Assembly: GCF_022179305.1 (NCBI RefSeq)
Contig: NZ_BPQP01000020.1
Location: forward strand, 62,001 to 126,000
Source of the DNA: Methylobacterium iners
Lineage (GTDB): Bacteria; Pseudomonadota; Alphaproteobacteria; Rhizobiales; Beijerinckiaceae
Length of the DNA: 64,000 nt
Direction: 5' to 3'
A program made the translations under genes and the position numbers. This document shows positions 31,200-40,074 of the stretch, piece after piece (position 1 is the first letter of the stretch; every line of letters begins with the position of its first letter). A model generated the notes under the pieces. That model was not told where the DNA came from, did not search any database, and saw only the letters and a list, made by a program, of their open reading frames with translations.

Positions 31200-32783
31200 A
31201 TGTCTTCAGACACCCGACTCCAAGTCGGCCATATGGACGAACAACGATTCCGGCTCTTGGTCCAGGCGGTCACGGATTACGCCATCTACATGCTCGATCC
31301 CACGGGCATCGTCACAAGCTGGAACCCAGGCGCTGAACGGTTCAAAGGCTACGTCGAGGCGGAAATTCTCGGACAGCACTTCTCGCGCTTCTACACCGAA
31401 GAGGATCGCGCCACAGGTGTTCCGGGCCGAGCGCTTGAGACAGCGGTGCGGGAGGGCAAGTACGAGGCAGAAGGTTGGCGAGTGCGCAAGGACGGCACTC
31501 GCTTCTGGGCCAGCGTCGTGATCGATGCGATCCGCAGCGAGACCGGCGAGCTTGTCGGTTTTGCCAAGATCACGCGGGACATCACCGAGCGCCAGAATGG
31601 GCAGCAGGCCCTGGAGAAGGCGCGCGCCTCTTTGTTCCAGGCGCAGAAGATGGAGGCGCTTGGGGGCTTGAGTTCCGGGATCGCGCACGACTTCAACAAC
31701 CTGCTGACTGTCGTGCTCGGCAATCTCGATCTCCTGCGTCGCGCACCCGAGGAGCGTCGGCCGAGACTGATCGACAACGCAATGCGAGCCGTCGAGCAGG
31801 GGCGTAAGCTCACGCAGCAACTACTCGCCTTCGGCCGCCGCCACACCCTTCAGCCCGAGGTGGTGGACGTGAACCGGCTGATCCTTGGGATGGACGATAT
31901 GCTGAAGCAGTCGCTGCGAGGCGACATCCATATCATGTTCGACCTTGCGGAAGGACTCTGGCCCGTCGAGGTCGATCCATCGCAGTTGCAAATCGCGCTC
32001 ATTAACCTCGCAGTGAACGCGCGTGACGCCATGCCCAAAGGTGGGCAATTTCGCATTCGGACGGAGAACGTCACCGCACCCGTTGGCGACCATGCACAGT
32101 GCGTGGCGATTGCGGTGAGCGATACCGGACACGGCATGCCGCCAGACGTTCTCGCCCGCGCCTTCGAGCCATTCTTCAGCACGAAGGATGTGGGGAAAGG
32201 CACCGGGCTGGGTCTGCCGCAGGTCTACGCGTTCGCCCAGCAGTCGGATGGATCAGTGCGCGTGACGAGCGAGGTCGGTCACGGCACGACCTTCACGATC
32301 TCGCTGCCTCGCACGAGCGCGCAAGGCACCGAGGCTGCCGAGACTGGCCGCCAGCCCAGCGAGGTCGTGCATCCGCTTCATGTTCTACTGGTCGAGGACA
32401 ACGCCGAGGTCGCGGAAGTCGCTGCCTCCATGATGGCCGAGCGCCGCCATACGGTCGTGAGTGCGGGCAACGCATCGGAGGCTCTTCACGTGCTCGACTC
32501 GGGAGAGCCGTTCGATCTGATCTTGTCCGATCTTGTGATGCCGGGGGGCATGAACGGGTACGATCTCGCCAAGCGCGTGCGGAGCCGTTGGCCTACGCTG
32601 CCTGTACTCCTGGCAACAGGCTATAGCGATCAGGCGGCGATTGCGTTGAAGGAAGGCTTCCCGCTGATCTCGAAGCCTTACGAGCCCGCAGCGCTCATGC
32701 TCGCTGTCGAGCGAACCGCTTTACCAGCGACCCGCTCTCCCTCGCAGGGCAATGTCGTCCCGCTCACTCGACCAGTTTCATGA
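31200..32783 (+). CDS. PAS hybrid histidine kinase with receiver domain
   Basis: Soluble kinase of 527 residues: a PAS domain (residues about 15-135, LDPTGIVTSWNPGAERFKGY and a PAC segment ending FAKITRDITERQ), a dimerisation domain with phosphoacceptor His in GGLSSGIAHDFNNLLTVV, a HATPase domain (LINLAVNARDAMPKGG, DTGHGMPPDVLARAFEPFFST, GTGLGLPQV) and a C-terminal receiver (LLVEDNAEVAEVAASM, phosphoacceptor Asp in LILSDLVMPGG, Lys in ISKPYEP). AGAGGGA precedes ATG 31200. This type of hybrid kinase is abundant in Methylobacterium; signal and output are unknown. Confidence 0.93.
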   Translation: MSSDTRLQVGHMDEQRFRLLVQAVTDYAIYMLDPTGIVTSWNPGAERFKGYVEAEILGQHFSRFYTEEDRATGVPGRALETAVREGKYEAEGWRVRKDGTRFWASVVIDAIRSETGELVGFAKITRDITERQNGQQALEKARASLFQAQKMEALGGLSSGIAHDFNNLLTVVLGNLDLLRRAPEERRPRLIDNAMRAVEQGRKLTQQLLAFGRRHTLQPEVVDVNRLILGMDDMLKQSLRGDIHIMFDLAEGLWPVEVDPSQLQIALINLAVNARDAMPKGGQFRIRTENVTAPVGDHAQCVAIAVSDTGHGMPPDVLARAFEPFFSTKDVGKGTGLGLPQVYAFAQQSDGSVRVTSEVGHGTTFTISLPRTSAQGTEAAETGRQPSEVVHPLHVLLVEDNAEVAEVAASMMAERRHTVVSAGNASEALHVLDSGEPFDLILSDLVMPGGMNGYDLAKRVRSRWPTLPVLLATGYSDQAAIALKEGFPLISKPYEPAALMLAVERTALPATRSPSQGNVVPLTRPVS

Positions 32784-33120
32784 CCGAGTAGCTGGTTAAA
32801 TTCAGAATGGGGCAATAAAGGCATAGGCTCGCCTTTAACATCAACCACTTACCGACATCCAATAGGTCTTCCGCGCCCTGGCTCTTTTTCGGATTTCCCA
32901 CCTTCGCTCGCATCGAAAACTATGGCGGCGTACCCTCAAAACAATAGCCTCAGCCACTGGTTGTATTTGCGCGGTCGCTCAGCGCCGCCAAGCGCGGACC
33001 TTTCGTGTTTTGCGCAACTTAATTGCGCCCCAATCCTCGCGATACGATTTAACATATGCTGCGCTCGCGCGAATCGCTTCAGGCCGACACCACTCGGCAC
33101 CTTCTACGGCAGTAAACGAA
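32784..33120. other. intergenic region with TTTCCCACC repeat
   Basis: A 337-nt non-coding stretch. TTTTTCGGATTTCCCACC at about 32888-32905 nearly repeats the left edge of insertion I at 30345-30362. It may mark an internal element boundary, suggesting that the insertion grew in two steps. No gene seen; it should hold the promoter of the downstream kinase. Confidence 0.4.
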
Positions 33121-36100
33121 ATGAGTATCGCTGGGCATCCCCCGCAGAGGTGTAGCACTGAAGCAACTTGGCTACAGGCGGACCGCCTCATGGCCCTGCG
33201 TGACTATAACATCCTCGACACCCCGCCTGAGCTTGCCTTCGACGATCTCGCCAAGCTTGCTGCTCAGGTTTGCGCTGCGCCTATAGCAGTCATCAACTTT
33301 GTCGAGAGCACCCGGCAATGGTTCAAAGATGAAGTAGGTCTGGGTCTTCGCGAGACGCCTATCGACCTCTCTATTTGTGCCCATGCATTGCTTCAGAAGG
33401 ACCTGTTCGTCATCCCTGATACAACGCAGGATGAACGCTTCGCGTCCAATCCGCTCGTTACAGGCAAGCCGCATCTGCGCTTCTATGCAGGCGCACTTCT
33501 GGAGACCTCTGAAGGCCTGCCCCTCGGCACCGTCTGTGTCCTCGACCATCGACCCCGAGCAGAAGGTCTAACGGAGGCACAGGGTGAGGGGTTGCTCTCC
33601 CTAGCTAGACAGGTGATGGCGCAGCTTGAGCAGAAGCGGCTCGTTCGCCGCTTGGCGATGCGCGAGGCTGAACTTGCCGAGAGTGAGCAGAAATTCCGTG
33701 CCATCTCCGACAGCATCGACCAGATGGTCTGGTCAACCCGCCCGGATGGCTTCCACGACTTCTACAATCAACGCTGGTATGAGTTCACGGGGGTCCCGGA
33801 AGGCTCAACGGATGGCGAGGCGTGGAACGGCATGTTCCACCCTGACGATCAGGAGAAGGCTTGGAGCGTCTGGCGGCACTGCTTGGCCTCAGGTGAGCCT
33901 TACCACATCGAGTATCGTCTGCGGCATCGCTCCGGTGAGTACCGATGGGTACTTGGACGAGCCCAGCCCGTGCGCGATAGCCTTGGACATGTCACACGGT
34001 GGTACGGCACCTGTACAGACATCCATGATCTCAAATCAGCACAGGGTGCGCTGAGCGAAAGCGAAGCACGCTTCGACACTCTGATCGATGTCTCCCCATA
34101 AGCTGTCTGGTTCAGCGATGCCAGGGGCGCGATCACGTACTGCAATGCGTATTGGCACGATTACACCGGCTTGGAGCCGGGCGACACAAACGGGGATGGT
34201 TGGGTAGCGGTGGTCCACCCTGACCATCGCGAGCAGGTCCTTGCCGTCTGGAAGCATGCGGCGCAGCATGACGAGACATTTGAGTGCGAGATACCCTTTC
34301 GCCGTGCGTCTGATGGCGCTTATCGCTGGTTCATCTCACGCGCCCTGCCGATCAGGAGCGCAGAGGGTCGCGTTGAGCAGTGGGTGGGCATCGCTCTCGA
34401 CATCCACGAACGCAAGCAAGCTGAAGAGGCAAGCGCACGTCTGGCGGCCATCGTATCCTCGTCAACCGATGCCATCATCAGTTTCGACCCAGAGGGTGGT
34501 CGTATCCAGACATGGAATGAAGGTGCCGAAACGCTGTTCGGCTACACGCGCGGCGAGGTCATAGGCGCTCCGGTCGATCTGCTCTTGCCGCAGGACGGAC
34601 TGGCCGCGCTAGAGAACCAGACCGGGGTTTTCGATCTCGTCAAAGCAAATGGCAAAGCCGAAGTCGAGAGCGTCCGCCGCTCCAAGGACGGCCGCCTTCT
34701 GGATGTGTCGATCACGGCTACATGGATCACGGCTCCCGATGGGCGGGCACTCGGTGTAGCGGGCATCTTCCGGGACATAACCGCCCGCAAGCAGACAGAA
34801 CGCGCCCTTGCCGCAGAACGCGCTCGACTGGATGCCATCTTCAAGACGGTGCCCGTAGGTATTGTCATTGCCGAGGCCCCTTCCGGTCGTATTCTGGATG
34901 GGAACCCGCAGGTGGAGACGATCTTCCGTCACCCGGTCCTGCCATCACCGGATATGGCAAGCTACAAGGAATGGGTCGCCTTCCACCCGGATGGTCGGCA
35001 GGTCGAGGGTCACGAGTACCCGCTGTCGCGTGCCTTGACCTCGGGCGAGGTCACAGCGGGGGATGAGTACCTGTATCAGCGGGGCGACGGCACGTATGCC
35101 TGGGTCAGGATTACCGGTGCTCCGATCCGAAATGCTGAAGGACAGATCACGGGCGGTTTGGTCGCCATCGTGGACATCGACAAGGAGAAGCGGGCGGAAG
35201 AGGCAGCACGTCAGGGCGAAGCGCGTTTCCGCAAGCTGATCGAGGCCAGCCCTATCGGTATTGCCATTGGCGATCTGGAAGGTGGCTACTCCTACGGCAA
35301 CCCAGCGATTCAGCGCCTGCTTGGCTACAGCGCGGATGAGTTTGCGCAAGGAAAGGTTCCGTGGCGGGGCATGACTCCGCCCGAGTGGACAGGCAAGGAC
35401 GATGAGGCGGTACACCAACTGACCACGCTTGGTGTCGCTGAGCAGTTCGAGAAGGAGTACATCGCCAAGGACGGCCGCCGTGTCCCGATCCTGATCGGGG
35501 CATCGATGGTGAAGCGCGTCGGGGCGAGCGGTGAGGATGCCGCTGCTTATGTCGTAGACCTGACGGCGCTGAAGCAGGCCGAGGCCGACTTGCGTGACCG
35601 CGAAGCTCTACTGTCAGGCATCTTCCAGTCTGCGGGCTTGTACACAGGCGTTGTCGAACTGCTGGGCGACGATGTGCTCTATGTCATGGCCAACGCGCGC
35701 AACGCTGGACTCTTCGGACGTAGCGTGACTGAGATGCAAGGTACGCGCCTCAGCGAACTCGGCACGAACCCTGAGGCTGTCGCGCATTGGCTTGGTTTCA
35801 TGCGCGAGTGCTACGCCAAACCCGAGCCCACTGTCTTAGAGTATCCATTTGAGAGAGACGGAGTGGTCCACCACTATCTTGGCACCTATACCCCGTTGCC
35901 ACGAGGATCATCTAACCGGCCACGACTTGCATTGGTGTCATTGGACATCAGCGAGCGTAAGCGGTTGGAGGAGCAACAGGTGCTCGTCACACGCGAACTC
36001 CACCACCGGGTCAAGAACACCCTCGCCATTGTGCAGGCGCTGGTTTCGTCCACCGCACGCTACGCGACCACTATCGCTGAGTTTCAGCAGTCCGTGATGG

Positions 36101-36573
36101 ACCGGATCGCTTCTCTGGCAAAAACTCACACGCTACTAATTGACGATCAGTGGGGAGGGGCTGCGCTCAGGGACATCCTCCTGGCAGAGTTGTCACCTTA
36201 CGACGACGAGATCGGACACAGGGTGAGGCTTGAGGGGCCTGACCTTCACCTGCCCTCCGAAGCGGCATTGGCAATCAGCATGGCTGCGCATGAACTCACC
36301 ACCAACGCGGCCAAGTACGGGGCTTTCTCGTTGCCGACCGGTCATGTCCATGTGGCTTGGACGCTAGACCGGGCCACCAGCGGAGAGCGGTTGCTGACGC
36401 TGATTTGGGAGGAGCACGACGGTCCGCTTGTGCAAGAACCGACGCGGAAGGGGTTTGGTTCGGTGCTGTTGCAGCGAGTGCTTGGTCGGCAATTGGGTGG
36501 ACAGGTCGAGGTGACCTATGCGGAGGAAGGCGTTCGTGTGCGCCTAACAGCCTTGATGCCGCAAACACATTGA
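33121..36573 (+). pseudogene. GAF/multi-PAS HWE histidine kinase split by an in-frame stop
   Basis: One open frame of 1150 codons interrupted only by TAA at 34099-34101 (codon 327), between LIDVSP and AVWFSDARGAITYCN inside a PAS domain; CAA (Gln) would need one base change. Domains in order: GAF (about 25-175), several PAS/PAC units (GFHDFYNQRWYEFTGVP; GRIQTWNEGAETLFGYTRGE; GGYSYGNPAIQRLLGY), and an HWE/HisKA_2 kinase with ELHHRVKNTLAIVQALV, AHELTTNAAKYGAFS, LIWEEHDGP and GFGSVLLQR. The GAF-PAS part is closely similar to the kinase at 52495-54414. The split makes a kinase-less N-terminal product likely. Confidence 0.88.
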
Positions 36574-36970
36574 AGAAGGTAGCTCGGCCGGACGTTCGTT
36601 TATTGGTCTGACCAACTACCCCGAGGCTTCCCATCTGCGATGGTCATCCTATCGGCGTCGCTGGCCTGCTCTGATCCTCGCGTACGCTTCGGCTCCTCGC
36701 AGTCCGACGCTCGCCGATGACTTCGGACCTAACGCCATCACTGGCCACTTGGGCCGATTCCCTGGCTCATCGTGGGTGCGAACCTGCTCTTCCCTCCTGA
36801 GGCCCGATCATCAGGATGGATCGTCTCGGGGCAGACGTATGCCGGGATCGTCGTAGGGACGTTCAAAAGGACGTTGCAGGTGCGGGGAGGTGCTCCCGGC
36901 CTCACAACGCAGTCGATGAATTCATATTCAAGATCAAAGACTTGTTACGCCTCAGTAGGTCTTTCTCGGA
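36574..36970. other. right end of insertion I, no gene recognised
   Basis: A 397-nt stretch between the broken kinase and the resumed comM sequence. Short frames are present but none has a recognisable product or start signal. The last part is more A/T-rich than comM. No inverted copy of the left edge of the insertion was found by eye. Confidence 0.5.
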
Positions 36971-37939
36971 TTGGCCCGGGCGATCATGACCTCGCCCGTT
37001 TCCATCGGCTGGCGCAGGGAATCGAGCACCTGGGCTGAGAATTCCGGCAGCTCGTCGAGGAAGAGCACGCCGCCATGGGCCAGTGAGGCCTCGCCCGGCC
37101 GCGCATTGATGCCGCCGCCGACGAGGGCGGCCATCGAGGCGGAATGGTGCGGCTGGCGGAAGGGTCGCCGGTTCGAGAGCGCCCCCTCCTTGAGCTCGCC
37201 CGCCACCGACTGGATCATCGAGACCTCGAGGAGCTCGCGCGGGCTCAAGGGTGGCAGGATCGACGGGAGGCGGGCCGCCAGCATCGATTTGCCGGCACCG
37301 GGCGGGCCGTTGAAGAGGAGATTGTGACCGCCGGCCGCCGCGATCTCGAGGGCGCGCTTGGCGCCCTCCTGACCCTTGATGTCGCGCAGGTCCGGCAGGG
37401 GACCGGTAGCGGCCGCGACGGCGGGCTCGGGCCGGGCCATGACCTGGCTGCCCTTGAAGTGATTGGCGAGTTGGATGAGCGAGCGGGGCGCGAGCACGTC
37501 CATGTCGCCGCCCGCCCAGGCCGCCTCCGGCCCCGTCGCGGCGGGGCAGATCAGGCCGAGGCCCCGGGCGTTGGCTGCCATCGCGGCCGGCAGCACGCCG
37601 GCGACGGGCGTGATGGTGCCGTCGAGGGCGAGTTCGCCGAGCACGCAATAGCCGGCGAGCGCGTCGGCCGGCAGCGCCCCGATCGCCCCCATCACCGCGA
37701 GCGCGATAGGAAGGTCGTAATGCGAGCCTTCCTTGGGCAGGTCGGCCGGCGCCAGGTTCACGGTGATGCGCTTGGCCGGCAGGGCCAGCCCGGAGGCGAT
37801 CAGGGCCGCGCGGACCCGCTCGCGCGACTCCGCCACCGCCTTGTCCGGCAGCCCGACCAGCATGAAGGCGACGGCGCCCGGCGCGATCTGCACCTGGACG
37901 TCGACGGCGCGCGCCTCGATCCCCTCGAAGGCGACGGTG
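36971..37939 (-). pseudogene. comM: comM (yifB), middle fragment
   Basis: Minus-strand reading from [21 protein letters not shown] to MIARA. It holds the N-terminal Lon-protease-like domain ([49 protein letters not shown]) and the first half of the AAA+ Mg-chelatase core with Walker [17 protein letters not shown] and Walker [10 protein letters not shown]. The native first six codons are missing at the 37939 end (found at 44306-44323) and the C-terminal third is missing at the 36971 end. ComM is a branch-migration helicase used in natural transformation. Confidence 0.92.
37919..37939. repeat. attL: 21-bp direct repeat at the comM edge of insertion II
   Basis: Identical to 44286-44306 (starts ATCCCCTCGAAGG, ends CGACGGTG). 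It encodes TVAFEGI of comM on the minus strand. Identity ends immediately on both sides (GAT/TAT before, TTCTTT versus GCGACG after), as expected for the crossover core of a site-specific integration. Confidence 0.85.
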
Positions 37940-38034
37940 TTCTTTGATTAAGTGTTAGTTATCAATATCTTAGGTGGATAATGAGTTACTGCGGAAGCGA
38001 AGCGGAAGCGCTAGCTGCGACACTTCCGTGTGGC

Positions 38035-38310
38035 TCAATCGCCATTACCGTCCATCTCGAGAGTAACCGAGTTGCCCGCGCTGTCGGTGCCTTCGATCTC
38101 AACGCTCCGACCGCGTTGGCGTATGCTGTCTACGTCGATGCTTCGGTAGGCCCCAGCCCCGTAGTCAAAGAACTCGACTTCGCGACCCCGCCGAACAGTC
38201 TGGCCCTTTTCGATCTCGACCGTATTGCCCGTCGAACCGTCGGTGCCATCCCAGGCCGCTGCCGGCCATGTGAGAAGCGCTAATGCGAGTGTGGAAGCAA
38301 TGCGGGTCAT
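38035..38310 (-). CDS. DUF5334 family exported protein
   Basis: The 91 residues start with a signal peptide (IASTLALALLTWPAAAW) and match DUF5334: WDGTDGSTGNTVEIEKGQTVRRGREVEFFDYGAG, ending in an acidic VTLEMDGNGD. Small periplasmic proteins of unknown role that are common on alphaproteobacterial plasmids and islands. First gene inside the attL end, facing it. Confidence 0.8.
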   Translation of the reverse strand: MTRIASTLALALLTWPAAAWDGTDGSTGNTVEIEKGQTVRRGREVEFFDYGAGAYRSIDVDSIRQRGRSVEIEGTDSAGNSVTLEMDGNGD

Positions 38311-38467
38311 CTGGGCAAGCTATCGGCTGCAGAGCCGCCGCGCCAGATCTCATGAATTGAACACCTCAAGTTTTCCTGAGTGTTCAGTGAAAATGCTACC
38401 TCCGATACCTGCGACAAGTTTGCTGAAGATAAAATTGAGCAGGGTACTTGATCTTGGATGGCGCCGC

Positions 38468-38490
38468 GCTGACTGCTTTAGACAGTCAGC
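38468..38490. promoter_or_regulatory. perfect dyad upstream of mucR
   Basis: GCTGACTG and CAGTCAGC flank CTTTAGA, 14 nt before the MucR ATG. The position suits an operator for autoregulation (MucR/Ros proteins are known to repress their own genes) or a leader hairpin. Confidence 0.55.
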
Positions 38491-38504
38491 AAAGGAAGGC
38501 CTAG

Positions 38505-39074
38505 ATGACAGACACTATCGAAACGCAACCCGTTGAGCAGGATGACACGGTCGAGCTAACAACTCAGATCGTCGCTGCTTACGTCTCCAACAACTCGGTC
38601 CCTGCCTCAGGTCTGGCCGACCTCATCGTGTCCGTTCACTCAGGGTTGCTCGGCCTCGGCAAGCCGAGCGCGCCTGCTCAGGAGCCCGTGACGAAGGCCA
38701 CCCCAGCGCAGATCAAGAAGTCGATCAGCGATGAGGGGCTGATCAGCTTCGAGGATGGCAAGTCCTACAAGTCGCTGAAGCGCCATCTCACGGGGCGAGG
38801 TCTCACGCCGCACGACTATCGGATCAAGTATGGTTTGCCGAACGACTACCCTATGTCAGCTCCCGGCTACTCGGCGCGACGCTCCGAGCTCGCTCGCAGC
38901 ATTGGGCTTGGTCGTGCGCGTCAGGAGGCTGCGCCGAAGAGTGCTGACGTGGCTGAGACTGTGACTGACGCGCCCAAGGCACGCGGCGGTCGGCGCACAA
39001 CCAATGTTGCTAGCCCTTCGGCTTCAGCACCGAAGAAGCGCGGTCGAGCGAGCAAGGCTGTTGCTGCCGAGTGA
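38505..39074 (+). CDS. mucR: MucR/Ros-family transcriptional regulator
   Basis: The 189 residues match MucR: N-terminal LTTQIVAAYVSNNSVPASGLADLIVSVHSGL and the DNA-binding region IKKSISDEGLISFEDGKSYKSLKRHLTGRGLTPHDYRIKYGL, followed by AP(G)YSARRSELARSIGLGR. In Ros-type proteins a Cys occupies the position of the Ser/Phe pair in LISFEDGK; that first zinc ligand is absent here. The C-terminal 50 residues are a basic, Ala/Lys-rich tail (KKRGRASKAVAAE) similar to histone-like tails. Probably an H-NS-like silencer or regulator for the island. Confidence 0.88.
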   Translation: MTDTIETQPVEQDDTVELTTQIVAAYVSNNSVPASGLADLIVSVHSGLLGLGKPSAPAQEPVTKATPAQIKKSISDEGLISFEDGKSYKSLKRHLTGRGLTPHDYRIKYGLPNDYPMSAPGYSARRSELARSIGLGRARQEAAPKSADVAETVTDAPKARGGRRTTNVASPSASAPKKRGRASKAVAAE

Positions 39075-39080
39075 GGTTGT

Positions 39081-39105
39081 CGGGTCAGGCTTCCTGCCTG
39101 ACCCG
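39081..39105 (+). terminator. hairpin after mucR
   Basis: CGGGTCAGGC and GCCTGACCCG form a perfect 10-bp stem with loop TTCCT, 6 nt past the mucR stop. A second 7-bp hairpin (CACTCGA/TCGAGTG, 39106-39121) follows directly. No T-tract, but tandem stems right after the stop suggest a terminator. Confidence 0.55.
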
Positions 39106-39268
39106 CACTCGAAATCGAGTGTGCGCAACCGCATCCTGTTCCAGCGGACGCACTATCGGCGCGACGTGCCGGGTGTGCCTGAGGGCATCCCAATCTGAGC
39201 GTTCAGGAGCAGGGGCTGCTTCGCGCCTTCACTTCGTGCTCATAAACCCACGTTAGTTTCGCCCGGCT

Positions 39269-39481
39269 ATGCTGCCGGACAACCTTCCTCTACCCCATGC
39301 CGCCCGCTCCCTCCTTGCCGAGGCGATCAGCGCGCTGCGCATCGCCGGCCGGATCGTCCAGAAGCTCGCGGATCCTGCCGACACCTACAGCATCGACGGT
39401 GGGCCGCCAGTGACCTTCGGCGGTGTCGTGGCACTGGCTTGGGATACGGGGCTGATGGGCAGGTTGCAGGGGATGCAGTAG
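39269..39481 (+). CDS. small hypothetical protein
   Basis: Encodes 70 residues (MLPDNLPLPHAARSLLAEAI...) with an N-terminal helical region and the segment SIDGGPPVTFGGVVALAWDTG. Not recognised. It starts a run of three tightly packed small frames (next starts at 39484 and 39600), whose 3-nt gap and 4-nt overlap argue for translational coupling. Confidence 0.5.
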   Translation: MLPDNLPLPHAARSLLAEAISALRIAGRIVQKLADPADTYSIDGGPPVTFGGVVALAWDTGLMGRLQGMQ

Positions 39482-39483
39482 CG

Positions 39484-39603
39484 ATGGCCGAGAAGTCCGG
39501 GGCGACCTTCGGCGAGCTCTACAAGGCGAAGAGCATCACTGACGCCGACCTCGATGCAGCGATCGATGCCAACTTTGCGGACCCCACGACCCCCTGGTCT
39601 TGA
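39484..39603 (+). CDS. small hypothetical protein
   Basis: Encodes 39 residues (MAEKSGATFGELYKAKSITD...), mostly polar and acidic (DADLDAAIDANFADP). Starts 2 nt after the preceding stop and ends overlapping the next TTG start. Not recognised; support is the coupled arrangement only. Confidence 0.4.
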   Translation: MAEKSGATFGELYKAKSITDADLDAAIDANFADPTTPWS

Positions 39604-39749
39604 TAGGAGAAGGCAACGGTGTCGATGTCGTAGCAACCGTCACTGCCAGCCTGTTCGCGAGCGAGATGGCAGCCGAGCCGGAGAGAAAGCTTGCCTCGCG
39701 CCGCGCTGCCGTGCGTTCGGCGATCCTGCTGGCCCGGCCGGTGAAGTGA
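39600..39749 (+). CDS. small hypothetical protein, possibly a gene remnant
   Basis: Reads LIGEGNGVDVVATVTASL... to ILLARPVK, 49 residues from TTG 39600 overlapping the previous TGA. The last 26 bp (ATCCTGCTGGCCC...GGTGAAG) recur at 41545-41569 beyond the second IS5 relic, so this tail has been duplicated together with the IS sequences. It may be the end of a larger lost gene. Confidence 0.3.
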   Translation: MIGEGNGVDVVATVTASLFASEMAAEPERKLASRRAAVRSAILLARPVK

Positions 39750-39760
39750 TGAGCTTTTCC

Positions 39761-39804
39761 TAGGCACTGTTGACGAAGTGTCTGATCCAGAGGTGGATGG
39801 CAGC
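39761..39804 (-). mobile_element. IS5-family relic 1 (end of element)
   Basis: TAGGCACTGTTGACGAAGTGTCTG and the following bases read on the minus strand as AIHLWIRHFVNSA, the very end of IS427-group IS5 transposases. Only about 45 bp survive. The same orientation as relic 2 at 41369-41540; the RTX gene lies between them. Confidence 0.6.
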
Positions 39805-40074
39805 TTCATTACGTGCAGCATCACGCCGCCTGAACGACCCTCAGAGGCAAACCCTAGCGAACCCTCGCGCACGAAGCGGATCAACCCGCAACGGCGGGAC
39901 AGGTCGTGGCTTTTGCTTGAGAGTTGGGCCAATGATCCTGCCGAGACTGTTCATACCGAAAGCTTTGCCGTGCTCGTGATAGGAGATAAGCCTTTCTTAA
40001 TGGTCGATTAACGGCTATCTTCTGTGGCGCCGATAATGCGGCCGGCTCGATGCAGCAGATATGGGGTAATTGCC

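Larger units (their letters stand above)
30341..36970. mobile_element. insertion I in comM (about 6.6 kb)
   Basis: Everything between the two comM pieces ending at 30340 and restarting at 36971. Rejoining them restores the reading frame (ARA-N-HRITYP), with TTG present at both edges (30338-30340 and 36971-36973), so a 3-bp target duplication or microhomology. Cargo: lipocalin-like gene, PAS hybrid kinase, broken HWE kinase. The left edge carries TTTTTTCGATTTCCCACC, repeated as TTTTTCGGATTTCCCACC at 32888; repeated TTTCCCACC motifs are known at the ends of some IS21-family elements. No transposase or integrase is present. Confidence 0.8.

Noticed and set aside
39004-39198. Small frame over the mucR 3' end
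   Set aside because: Overlaps mucR and its terminator hairpins; no start signal and no recognisable product.
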